Virus record (IMG/VR): IMGVR_UViG_3300045977_000256
Coordinates: 1-38,219 of that record
Direction: 5' to 3' (one strand)
Length of the DNA stretch: 38,219 nucleotides
Origin: a virus
Positions 24,117-30,472 of the stretch are shown here, one piece after another (positions within the stretch are counted from its first letter, which is position 1; each line of letters opens with the position of its first letter). The notes under the pieces are model-generated. The model was not told the origin of the DNA and made no database searches. It saw only the letters and a list, made by a program, of their open reading frames with translations. Both the position numbers and the translations under genes were made by a program.

Positions 24117-24291
24117 CCGTTGTCAGTAGGCTCCTCTGAATCGCGTAAGTCGTTGGTATTGAAGACTGAGGCGAGGGCGGGAATCGAACCCGCGAAACGA
24201 CGAAGGCCTTTTTGGATCTGTTATAGTCTGATAAATACAGGGTTGACCTGACATGATCCGTCATAGACTGTTGTCAAAACCGTTGTCAGTA
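24117..24291. repeat. Repeated CCGTTGTCAGTA sites flanking attP, likely integrase arm sites
   Basis: The 12-mer CCGTTGTCAGTA occurs exactly at 24117-24128 and 24280-24291, and a related TGTTGTCA lies at 24269-24276. The sites lie on both sides of the tRNA-like core, and the last overlaps the integrase start codon. This layout matches arm-type integrase binding sites, and occupancy there could also repress the integrase gene. Confidence 0.5.
24170..24193 (-). other. attP core: 3' end of a tRNA gene
   Basis: Read on the minus strand, 24193-24177 is a perfect T-arm (GCGGG, loop TTCGATT, CCCGC), followed by CCTCGCC at 24176-24170, which suits the 3' acceptor strand of a tRNA starting GGCGAGG. 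No 5' half of a tRNA is present, so this is a fragment. A tRNA 3' end about 100 bp from a tyrosine integrase is the usual phage attachment core, restoring the host tRNA after integration. Which tRNA is targeted cannot be settled from the fragment, and the exact crossover borders need the host sequence. Confidence 0.75.
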
Positions 24292-25424
24292 TGGCTTCTA
24301 TCAGACGCAAAAAGGGAACTCCTAACTGGTATGCTTGCGTGACCCTGCCGGGTGGCCGGCGGCGCCAGTTCTCAACGCGCAAGACTAACCGGAAGGAGGC
24401 GCTGGAGATCGCGCAGGCCACCGAGCTGGCGCTCCGGAAGGGCCGGGACCGCCAACACTTCCTGCACCTTCTTGGAGGCCTCTGGGCTGAGGTCTCTCCG
24501 GAGGGCCCAAAGATGCTGGCCGCCGACTACTTCGCCCGCTGGTTCGCGGTGCGCAAACCTGAGATTTCCAAGACGACGGCCGAGAAGTACGCCCAAGTCA
24601 TCGACGAGGCCTCCGCCGCCTGGGAGGGACGGGACCTCGACCAGCTCTCTCAGCAGGACGTCGCCGCCCTCCGGGACCAGTGGGGGAGCGTCCATTCGGC
24701 GGCGACGGCCAACCTGAAGCTGCGGATCCTCAAAGGTGTGCTGGCCGACGCCTGGCGCGACGGAGCTGCGGCGAGAAACGAGGCCGCGAAGGTCAGGCCC
24801 CTGAAGAAGTCCGCTTCAAAATCCCGGCGGCCCTTCAGCACCGAGGAGCTCAGGCTCCTGCTGCAGACCGCCGGCGAGACCGAGTGGAAGGGAATGATCC
24901 TCCTGGGTCTCTACACCGGGCAGCGGCTGAAGGATCTGGCCAACCTTAGCTGGGACAAGATCCATCTGGACCGCCAGGAGATTAGCTTCCGGGCAGGAAA
25001 GACCGGGCGAATCATCCTCCTTCCTCTGGCCTGCCCGCTGGCCGATTACCTCATCGGCAGGCCGGCGCCCGACCAGGCCGACGAAGCCCTCTTCCCGGCC
25101 CTGGCCGGCCTCCGGAGCGCCGCCCTCTCTCAGGCCTTCTACCGGCTCATGACGGAGGCCAGGCTCGTGACGCCCCGCGAACACTGGAAGGGACGCAGGA
25201 GCGAGATGCCAAAGCGGAGGACCGCTTCGGTGATAGGCTTCCACTCGCTCAGACACACCGCCACCTCGATGCTGAAAGCCGCCGGAGTCTCCGAGGCCGT
25301 CGCCATGGCGATCATCGGCCACGACTCTCCCGCGGTGAGCCAACACTACACGTCGATCGGCCAGGAAACGCTCAGAGAAGCGATCTCGCGCCTTCCCCGG
25401 CTGGACTCTAAGCAGCCCGAATAG
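24291..25424 (+). CDS. int: Tyrosine integrase
   Basis: A 377-residue site-specific recombinase for insertion and excision at the tRNA-derived attP beside it. The N-terminal part (about 1-60) looks like a basic arm-binding domain (MASIRRKKGTPNWYACVTLP), then a SAM-like core-binding domain (about 75-170), and the catalytic domain. Catalytic residues are visible: R212 (GQRLKD), K237 (AGKTG), H318 and R321 (HSLRHT), H344 (IGHDS) and Y353 (QHYTS). Length is normal. The start codon lies in a repeated CCGTTGTCAGTA element, which suggests autoregulation. It converges with the leftward lysogeny operon, with only 4 bp between the stops. Confidence 0.95.
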   Translation: MASIRRKKGTPNWYACVTLPGGRRRQFSTRKTNRKEALEIAQATELALRKGRDRQHFLHLLGGLWAEVSPEGPKMLAADYFARWFAVRKPEISKTTAEKYAQVIDEASAAWEGRDLDQLSQQDVAALRDQWGSVHSAATANLKLRILKGVLADAWRDGAAARNEAAKVRPLKKSASKSRRPFSTEELRLLLQTAGETEWKGMILLGLYTGQRLKDLANLSWDKIHLDRQEISFRAGKTGRIILLPLACPLADYLIGRPAPDQADEALFPALAGLRSAALSQAFYRLMTEARLVTPREHWKGRRSEMPKRRTASVIGFHSLRHTATSMLKAAGVSEAVAMAIIGHDSPAVSQHYTSIGQETLREAISRLPRLDSKQPE

Positions 25425-25428
25425 AAAC

Positions 25429-26076
25429 CTACTGGAAGATCCTTATCCTCAATTGCCGGCCGGGCGGGAGGCCCATCGCCTGATTGAGCTCATCGCGCTG
25501 GTGCCAGCCCTCATTATAGCCATACTTATAGGCCACCTCGTAGGCCTCCTGATCGCCGGAGTGTCCCGCCGCGTGGATCTCTGCAAAGCGCCTCGCCAGC
25601 TCTGGATTTCGCGGCCGGATCTCCGCGGCGGCCGTCTTCCCCACTAGGTAGCCATCGTCAAAACCGGCCTTCCACGATTCGGGGGAACGGGTTTCGAGAT
25701 CGAGACCGGGACCAGAAAAGAGAAAGATGACAGAGAGGCCTCCAATACACACCAGAAATGCGAGGATTCCCGCGAGCGCTAGCAGGGTTCCCCAAGACCA
25801 GGAGGCGGGCGGTGGAGGATAGACACCGATGAGGAGAGGGTCTGCAGTTTGCGTTCCACGACGAGGCAAGGGAGGCGGCGTTGGAAGCTCTTTCCTGACC
25901 TTGATCTCCTTGGCGAAGGCCTCCTCGTAGGCCTCCCGGAACTGCGCATCGACCTCGGCCCGGAAGTCGGCCTCATCCATCGCCTTCCCGTGGGCCTCCA
26001 GGTATTCGTTCCAGATCCGGTCTCCAAGTTCCTGGCGGACCCTCTCCATCAATGTACGTTTCTGGTCGTCTGTCAT
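25429..26076 (-). CDS. Single-span membrane protein, lysogeny operon
   Basis: A 215-residue protein with a charged helical N-terminal part (MTDDQKRTLMERVRQELGDR...), a proline-rich linker (PTPPPLPRRG), one membrane segment at about residues 95-120 (GTLLALAGILAFLVCIGGLS) and a C-terminal domain with GFDDGYLVGKTAAAEI and YGYNEGW. Not assigned to a family. ATG at 26076 is chosen because it overlaps the upstream stop by 4 bp; a longer frame would run into the previous gene. It is the last gene of a leftward operon led by the ribbon-helix-helix regulator, so it is probably made in lysogens. A role in superinfection exclusion is possible but unproven. Confidence 0.8.
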   Translation of the reverse strand: MTDDQKRTLMERVRQELGDRIWNEYLEAHGKAMDEADFRAEVDAQFREAYEEAFAKEIKVRKELPTPPPLPRRGTQTADPLLIGVYPPPPASWSWGTLLALAGILAFLVCIGGLSVIFLFSGPGLDLETRSPESWKAGFDDGYLVGKTAAAEIRPRNPELARRFAEIHAAGHSGDQEAYEVAYKYGYNEGWHQRDELNQAMGLPPGRQLRIRIFQ

Positions 26077-26552
26077 AGCCCCTCGATCTGCTTCCTTTCC
26101 TCCGCCTCTCTGGCGGCTTCGCCGCGGTTCAGATTGCCGGATGTTAAGATTGCCAAAACGTCCTCCCGATTCTCTTTGATCTCCCAAGTGATGGCAGAGA
26201 GGCTTCTATCTTCGGTAACCCAGTGATTCCCGTTTTCCCGGGGGCTTTGAGTCATCTCCCATTTTTGGCCTCGGCCGTTCGCCTTCAGGAGAGTAGAGAT
26301 TTCGGTCTCCGAAAACCAGTAGGGGTCAGGATACTCCCTGTGCTTCCGGTAAGAGATATAGTCCGCTCGCCCTTTGTGGAACTGTACTGTTATCAGCAGC
26401 CCGTTCTTCGAGAAGATGACAAGTTTTGAGGAGTCCTTGCGACCAATCGGATCCCCGTAGCGGCGAATACACTCGGCTTCGGTCTCGCCGAGGCGTGCAT
26501 AGGCGGGGATTGAAAGGACGGCGGAAACGAGGAGGAGGAATATGGGTTTCAT
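26073..26552 (-). CDS. Secreted protein of unknown function, lysogeny operon
   Basis: A 159-residue protein with a clear signal peptide (MKPIFLLLVSAVLSIPAYA) and a mature domain starting LGETEAECIRRYGDPIG. The opening GET..EC..RYG.P pattern followed by LVIFSKNGLLITVQFHKGRADYISY is one I recognise as widespread in unnamed exported bacterial proteins, but I know no function for it. It is encoded 39 bp downstream of the regulator gene and overlaps the next gene by 4 bp, so both exported proteins should be expressed from the repressor promoter. Confidence 0.8.
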   Translation of the reverse strand: MKPIFLLLVSAVLSIPAYARLGETEAECIRRYGDPIGRKDSSKLVIFSKNGLLITVQFHKGRADYISYRKHREYPDPYWFSETEISTLLKANGRGQKWEMTQSPRENGNHWVTEDRSLSAITWEIKENREDVLAILTSGNLNRGEAAREAEERKQIEGL

Positions 26553-26591
26553 GATTGTTTGAGATCCGGGTTCATGCCGAGGGGACCGCCG

Positions 26592-26795
26592 TCATTTTGA
26601 GCCTTTTGGCCGGCGGGGCGAAGACGGGGGCGCGGCCGGTTGGATTTCGACCACGCCCCGCTTCTTCAGGTCGTTCCGAACGAGGAGCATTATATATCCC
26701 GATCGAGATTGGCCTAAGGCCTCGGCGCGGGCGTCGATGTCCGGAAGGAGCTCCTCGGGGAAGCTGACGGAAATCGGTTTGCGGCTGGTCGACAT
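26592..26795 (-). CDS. Ribbon-helix-helix regulator, leftward (likely lysogeny repressor)
   Basis: A 67-residue protein: RKPISVSFPEELLPDIDARA has the strand-helix start of the CopG/Arc fold, and LGQSRSGYIMLLVRNDLKKR the second helix. The last 20 residues are proline-rich and basic. ATG at 26795 is chosen over an upstream frame because the protein then begins with the fold. Its start lies inside an inverted repeat (26794-26812), which suggests it controls its own transcription. It leads the leftward operon and faces another RHH gene, an arrangement like a CI/Cro switch built from RHH proteins. Which of the two is the repressor is inferred from direction only. Confidence 0.8.
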   Translation of the reverse strand: MSTSRKPISVSFPEELLPDIDARAEALGQSRSGYIMLLVRNDLKKRGVVEIQPAAPPSSPRRPKGSK

Positions 26796-26886
26796 TGTTA
26801 AGCAATAACAATACGCAGCCTGCGGCAAAGTTTCAATCTAAAGAAAAAAGTTCTTGTCTCTCGTGTGTTAAACTTTAACAATACGT
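26794..26886. promoter_or_regulatory. Divergent operator region between two RHH genes
   Basis: Two symmetric sites are visible: ATTGTTA-(5)-TAACAAT at 26794-26812, and TGTTAAA-C-TTTAACA at 26866-26880. Each is followed by TACG(C/T)AGC, so a 14-mer starting TAACAATACG recurs at 26806 and 26876, 70 bp apart. One site covers the leftward start codon; the other lies just before the rightward ATG at 26891. TTGTCT (26854-26859) and AACAAT (26877-26882) could serve as a rightward promoter at 17-bp spacing. This is what a shared operator of dimeric or tetrameric RHH regulators should look like. Confidence 0.7.
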
Positions 26887-26890
26887 AGCA

Positions 26891-27100
26891 ATGATGCGCT
26901 CGCTTAGCATAAGTTTCCCAGACCACCTCATCAAAGATGTCGAAAGGGTGGTCCGGGAGCTCGACACCACTCGAAGCCAATACCTGAGATCGTTGGTCCG
27001 GGAGGATCTTCGACGCTTCCGAGGAAGAAAGCCCCGACGCCCGAACGTAGCCGTGCGGCTGCGCCGGAAACCAAACCCTAAAGCGGCGAGGGCCACCTGA
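26891..27100 (+). CDS. Ribbon-helix-helix regulator, rightward (Cro-like position)
   Basis: A 69-residue protein (68 from the ATG at 26894): SLSISFPDHLIKDVERVVRE is the strand and first helix, LDTTRSQYLRSLVREDLRRF the second, followed by a very basic tail (RGRKPRRPNVAVRLRRKPNP). It heads the rightward early operon and is divergent from the leftward RHH gene across the shared operator. By analogy with lambda it holds the Cro position. The two RHH proteins are related in fold but differ outside the core. Confidence 0.8.
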   Translation: MMRSLSISFPDHLIKDVERVVRELDTTRSQYLRSLVREDLRRFRGRKPRRPNVAVRLRRKPNPKAARAT

Positions 27101-27147
27101 TCGCCCCGGGAGCCGCCTCCTGTCCGGGGGCGGCTCCCCTCACTCAA

Positions 27148-27417
27148 ATGGAACAAACTCCCACCCTCGCTGAAGCGCTGGCCGACGCCGCCAGGGCGCT
27201 CTCCAAAGCCGCGAAAGCCCTCGAACGGAGCAGCATGAACGGCCAAGCCGAATGGCTGCGGCTGCCTCGCGAGGCCCCAGGCGAGCGCTGTCCCATTCTA
27301 GGTGTCTCCCAGTCGACGATTAAGCGCCTGATCAGGGAAGGGCAGCTCCGGACTCACCGGAAAGGCGGCGTTCGCTACTACAGCGCAGAGGACGCCAGGA
27401 GGCTTAGCAAACCATGA
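27148..27417 (+). CDS. Helix-turn-helix DNA-binding protein
   Basis: An 89-residue protein. The first 35 residues form a charged alanine-rich helix; the second half, ILGVSQSTIKRLIREGQLR followed by THRKGGVRYYSAEDARRL, is an excisionase/MerR-type helix-turn-helix with wing. It could be an early regulator or the excision factor. It starts the early operon after the Cro-like gene, and its stop overlaps the next start by 4 bp. Confidence 0.8.
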   Translation: MEQTPTLAEALADAARALSKAAKALERSSMNGQAEWLRLPREAPGERCPILGVSQSTIKRLIREGQLRTHRKGGVRYYSAEDARRLSKP

Positions 27418-27590
27418 ACGAATCGCTCTTTTGTTGGTTCACCCTCGGCCTCTTAGGCGCCACGGCCGTGATCTGGACCGTAGACGCCATACTCGAACGG
27501 CGGCGCGAGCAAGCACGCCGGCGGGCAGAACGGGCCTCATTGGCCCGGCTGTTCCATGACCCCAGCCGACACTGCCGTTTCAGGCCATGA
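27414..27590 (+). CDS. Small membrane protein with basic tail
   Basis: A 58-residue protein with one hydrophobic segment (about residues 6-24) followed by an arginine-rich helix (ILERRREQARRRAERAS). No family recognised. It is part of a run of four-base ATGA overlaps between 27148 and 28502, which strongly supports translation. Its role is unknown. Confidence 0.65.
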   Translation: MNESLFCWFTLGLLGATAVIWTVDAILERRREQARRRAERASLARLFHDPSRHCRFRP

Positions 27591-27682
27591 GGACCTTTCC
27601 GTCTCCGGTGTCCGGAAAAACCCGGAGGGCTCCCGCCTGTTGGCCCTGCGCAGCACCGGAGACGGACCCATACCGACAATGA
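27587..27682 (+). CDS. Possible 31-residue microprotein
   Basis: A short frame starting with an ATGA overlap at 27587 and ending with another at 27679, continuing the coupled chain on both sides. The product (MRTFPSPVSGKTRRAPACWP..., two cysteines) shows no known motif. It may be a coupling leader rather than a functional protein; a longer start at 27556 for the next gene is the alternative. Confidence 0.35.
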   Translation: MRTFPSPVSGKTRRAPACWPCAAPETDPYRQ

Positions 27683-27780
27683 ACCCACGAACACAACGGA
27701 TCGTCGTCGAGATCCTCGCCTGGATCGTCGTCGCCCTGGCGATCGGTGTCCCCATCGCCCTGGCGGCCCTCCTCAGATGA
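27679..27780 (+). CDS. Small single-span membrane protein
   Basis: A 33-residue protein, mostly one hydrophobic helix (IVVEILAWIVVALAIGVPIA) preceded by MNPRTQR. It overlaps the frame before it and the nuclease-like gene after it by 4 bp each. An in-frame start at 27556 would give 74 residues, but the extra part looks unstructured. Function unknown. Confidence 0.55.
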   Translation: MNPRTQRIVVEILAWIVVALAIGVPIALAALLR

Positions 27781-28502
27781 AGCCGACCAGACCCAAAGCT
27801 GTCCCCCAGGGTCTTCCAGATGCAGAGCAGATCGGCAGGCTGATGGCCTGCCCTGGTAGCTGGGCGCTCGAGAGCCAAACCAAACCCGTCCCGCTCTCGG
27901 CCGAGACCGAACAGGAACGGGCCATCCGCGGATTCCTCGCGGACGCGCCGGTCCGGGAGCTGACCTATGAGGAAACCCAACTGGCCTACCGTGCCAGACA
28001 GGCGGCCTTCGACACCTGGGATCTGTGGATCAAGGGGACGAGGCAACAGGCCGGCGAATCAGAACTGCTCTACCGGGAGAAGCAGATCTACCTCAACCTG
28101 CGGACCGGCGCGCCTATCGTCTCCGGGACGGTACAGCTTTGCTTCCGCTCGAAGTGCCGGAAGCGCGTGCTCATCATCGATTACGAGCTGCGGCCCAACC
28201 GGGAGAAGATCCCGCCCAAGGAGGATTGGAAGCTCCGGACCCTCGCCCTTCTGGTCTGTGAGGCTCAGCGGGTCCATCCGGGCCTGATCAGCGTCGCAAC
28301 CGTTTACCCACTCATCAAGGGCTCACGGCCTCAGTTCTACACCTACGACTCTCTGAGCCTCTTCCACCACAGGCAAGAGCTCTTCAGCGCCGTCTTTGCG
28401 GCCTCCCTTCCGGATGCGCTCCGGATTCCTCAGCCAGCCGTCTGCTGCGACTGTCGCGGCCGCCGTGTCTGCAAAGAAGCCAAGGAGGCCAAGATCCGAT
28501 GA
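27777..28502 (+). CDS. PD-(D/E)XK/Cas4-like protein with degenerate active site
   Basis: A 241-residue protein with the layout of PD-(D/E)XK nucleases of the DUF2800/Cas4 type: MACPGSWALE near residues 23-32, a core strand pair, SGTVQL followed by VLIIDYELRP, and a C-terminal cysteine set (C223, C224, C226, C232) that with C25 resembles the Fe-S cysteine pattern. Family members keep an acidic residue where Q120 stands and a lysine where E137 stands (IDYK). Both appear replaced here, so nuclease activity is doubtful. It could be a DNA-binding or inhibitory relative. It begins the replication/recombination gene group. Confidence 0.65.
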   Translation: MKPTRPKAVPQGLPDAEQIGRLMACPGSWALESQTKPVPLSAETEQERAIRGFLADAPVRELTYEETQLAYRARQAAFDTWDLWIKGTRQQAGESELLYREKQIYLNLRTGAPIVSGTVQLCFRSKCRKRVLIIDYELRPNREKIPPKEDWKLRTLALLVCEAQRVHPGLISVATVYPLIKGSRPQFYTYDSLSLFHHRQELFSAVFAASLPDALRIPQPAVCCDCRGRRVCKEAKEAKIR

Positions 28503-28879
28503 GATTCCTCCGCCGCCGGTCAAACAAGTACAACGCCCGGAAGGTCAGTTCCGATGGGCATGACTTCGACTCGCGCATCGAATCCAGGCGCTACGCCTAT
28601 CTGCGCTTGAGACAGGCCGCGGCCGAGATCTCGAATCTGACCCCACATCCGCCGACCGTCTTCCTCAGCGAGGCCCACGTTCCCTACGCGCCAGACTTCT
28701 ACTACGTCGAGGACGGACTCGAATGCTGGGAGGACGTGAAGGGCGCCGCAACGCGCGGCGGCCGCTGGCCGACGATCAAACTGCTCTGGAAATCCTACGG
28801 CCCCGGCCGGCTCGTCGAGGTCACTCACGGCCGCGCCGGCTGGATCTGCAAACCCATCGACTCCCGATTCTCCGCATGA
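28499..28879 (+). CDS. DUF1064-type PD-(D/E)XK nuclease
   Basis: A 126-residue protein beginning SNKYNARKVSSDGHDFDSRI, then ESRRYAYLRL and VPYAPDFYYVEDGLECWEDVKG, the conserved order of DUF1064 proteins with E-PD-ExK-type catalytic positions. Phage members are thought to act like Holliday-junction or branched-DNA endonucleases. Both ends overlap neighbours by 4 bp. Length is normal for the family. Confidence 0.82.
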   Translation: MRFLRRRSNKYNARKVSSDGHDFDSRIESRRYAYLRLRQAAAEISNLTPHPPTVFLSEAHVPYAPDFYYVEDGLECWEDVKGAATRGGRWPTIKLLWKSYGPGRLVEVTHGRAGWICKPIDSRFSA

Positions 28880-29766
28880 ACAACTCCCTTCCCTGGTTCC
28901 CCTTCTACACCGCCGAGTTCCTGGCTCAGACCATCTGCATGAGCCCCGCCTCGGCCGGCGGCTACATCCGGCTCCTGAGCTACCAATGGGAGCGAGGCTG
29001 CATCCCGGCCCTCGAGGAGCGGATTCTCAGGATCACTGGCTGGAGCTCCGAAGAGTTCGCCCGCTGCTGGCCCGAAGTGGTCGAACGGCTCGACCGGGAC
29101 GAGGACGGATTCAGAGAACCTGGCCTCGCGGCCAAGCGATCCGCCCAAGAGGAGAAGGTTCCGCGGGTGTCGAAGTCGCGATCTGCCTCGGCTCAGGCCC
29201 GTTGGGAGCGATCGCGCGCATGCAAACGCAATGCAAATGCAATGCAAATGCATGGAGATATAGATATAGAAATAGATAAAGAAGAAGAGGGAGAGGCGGC
29301 GGAGCCGCCCACCCCCCCCGTCCGCCGGAAAGGGCCGAAGGGCCGGATGAGCCAGGAAGACTGCTTGGCCGAAGCGGCCAAGGCAGAGCTGCCGGCGCGG
29401 GACGGCCGGGCCTTCTTCGCCTCGATGGAGGCCTGCGGCTGGACCCGGAACGGAAAGCCCATCCGCGACGCAGCGGCCTACTTCCGGGCTCACGTCGAAA
29501 ACGGGTGGCTGCCCTCACTCCGCGGCGGTCCCGCGCGAGCCTCGCCGCCGCCGGCGGCCTACAGATCCGGTGACACAGCCAAGGAGCGGGCCCGGCGGAA
29601 GCGGGATGCGGAGCTTCGCGCTCAGCTTCCCTCTGGCGAGACGGTTGAGCAGATGCGGGAACAACTGGTGCAGCTCCGCCTCAACCTCGGACTCAGAGCC
29701 CTGGACCCCCCAGCTCCAAACGATGAAGCAGATGAGCCAACAGCGGACCTTCGATCAATGGCTTGA
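28876..29766 (+). CDS. DUF1376 replication-initiator-like protein
   Basis: A 296-residue protein. The N-terminal 80 residues (PWFPFYTAEFLAQTICMSP, GGYIRLLSYQWERG) form the DUF1376 domain used by many phages in an O-like replication protein. The middle is low-complexity with an AT-rich, repeat-containing stretch encoding CKRNANAMQMHGDIDIEID. The C-terminal part has a domain resembling DnaT/primosomal segments and a basic helical tail. The start at 28876 overlaps the DUF1064 stop. The DNA at 29220-29286 inside the gene looks like an origin. Confidence 0.75.
   Translation: MNNSLPWFPFYTAEFLAQTICMSPASAGGYIRLLSYQWERGCIPALEERILRITGWSSEEFARCWPEVVERLDRDEDGFREPGLAAKRSAQEEKVPRVSKSRSASAQARWERSRACKRNANAMQMHGDIDIEIDKEEEGEAAEPPTPPVRRKGPKGRMSQEDCLAEAAKAELPARDGRAFFASMEACGWTRNGKPIRDAAAYFRAHVENGWLPSLRGGPARASPPPAAYRSGDTAKERARRKRDAELRAQLPSGETVEQMREQLVQLRLNLGLRALDPPAPNDEADEPTADLRSMA
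29220..29286. other. Candidate replication origin inside the DUF1376 gene
   Basis: Six short units at 5-6 bp spacing (ATGCAA at 29220, 29231, 29237 and 29242; ACGCAA at 29226; ATGCAT at 29248) are followed by an AT-rich run at about 29254-29286 with hexamers AGATAT, AGATAT, AGAAAT, AGATAA. Iterons next to an AT-rich unwinding element inside the initiator gene are the lambda O arrangement. The surrounding gene is GC-rich, so the composition change is sharp. Confidence 0.55.
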
Positions 29767-29926
29767 GGAACGGGTGGAGGAACGGCCCAGCCCGGTTCTG
29801 CAAGACCGCTTCGCAGCTTCGCGCTGGGCTCACCTCGATGCCCTCGATCTACGCCCCCGGACCTTCTATCCGGCCCAAAAACGCTATGCCGAACATGCCC
29901 GAAACCCACGTGATGGTCGACATTGA
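29723..29926 (+). CDS. Small charged protein of unknown function
   Basis: A 67-residue frame (64 if starting at 29732) overlapping the ends of its neighbours. The product, with FDQWLEERVEERPSPVLQD and RPRTFYPAQKRY, looks protein-like, whereas the overlapping N-terminal part of the exonuclease frame does not. No family recognised. It would be coupled to the DUF1376 gene. Confidence 0.5.
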   Translation: MKQMSQQRTFDQWLEERVEERPSPVLQDRFAASRWAHLDALDLRPRTFYPAQKRYAEHARNPRDGRH

Positions 29927-30458
29927 GACCTTGGGCAGAGACCCGGGATCGTTGATCTGTTCGATCGGCGCGGTGCTGCTCAGCGCCGCGCCGATGCAGT
30001 ATGAGGAGCCGACCTTCTACGCGCGAATCGCCCTCACCTCTTGCGATTGGCTCGGCATCGATGCGGCTACGGTCTGCTGGTGGATGCGTCAGACCGAAGA
30101 GGCCCGGAGACAAATCTTCCTCGCCCCAGAGGACCAAGAGGACCTCGGGGACGCGCTAGAACGCTTCAGCGCCTGGCTGGCGAAGACGGATCTGGAGACC
30201 ACCGCTATCTGGTGCGCGGGCGGATCCTTCGACTTCCCAATCCTGAAGGAAGCCTACCGCCGGGCGGGCCTGCCGCTGCCGTGGCGCTACCTAAACGAGC
30301 GATGTTATCGCACCCTGCGCAATCTCCTTCCCTGGGTAGAGCGCCCGCCCCGAGGGCTGAGGGTCGAACACGTCGCCATCGACGATGCGCTCCTACAGGC
30401 CGAGCACCTCCAGGACCTCCTGGTTGAGCTCGGGAAGCTGAGGGATGGCAGAATCTAA
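29886..30458 (+). CDS. 3'-5' exonuclease, DnaQ/RNase T-like
   Basis: A 190-residue protein starting MPNMPETHVMVDIETLG. D12 and E14 of the DxE motif are followed by SLICSIGAVLL, then CAGGSFDFPILKEAYRRAG and HVAIDDALLQAEH, which hold the later acidic residues and histidine of DEDDh exonucleases. The family (DUF5051/RNase T-like) degrades single-stranded ends during replication or repair. ATG at 29886 is chosen because the longer frame from 29763 begins with non-conserved sequence. Confidence 0.82.
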   Translation: MPNMPETHVMVDIETLGRDPGSLICSIGAVLLSAAPMQYEEPTFYARIALTSCDWLGIDAATVCWWMRQTEEARRQIFLAPEDQEDLGDALERFSAWLAKTDLETTAIWCAGGSFDFPILKEAYRRAGLPLPWRYLNERCYRTLRNLLPWVERPPRGLRVEHVAIDDALLQAEHLQDLLVELGKLRDGRI

Positions 30459-30472
30459 CCGGTCCCAACTGC

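Larger units (their letters stand above)
23701..24169. other. Repeat-rich non-coding region
   Basis: The 590 bp between the PEP-CTERM gene and the integrase hold no convincing gene: short frames here are low-complexity and share no known motifs. The region contains a 9-bp inverted repeat, a repeated GCTACGCGCCAA element (near 23811 and 23830), a tandem repeat at 23841-23943, a set of TTCCGGAA palindromes and the attachment-site sequence. This density suggests protein-binding sites for recombination, regulation or segregation. Confidence 0.6.

Noticed and set aside
24168-24215. Complete tRNA gene
   Set aside because: Only the T-arm and acceptor 3' strand are present; no anticodon or D-arm with matching 5' acceptor strand, so it is an attP fragment.
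29763-29885. N-terminal extension of the exonuclease
   Set aside because: The extra 41 residues look like out-of-frame sequence, while another frame here encodes a more protein-like product.
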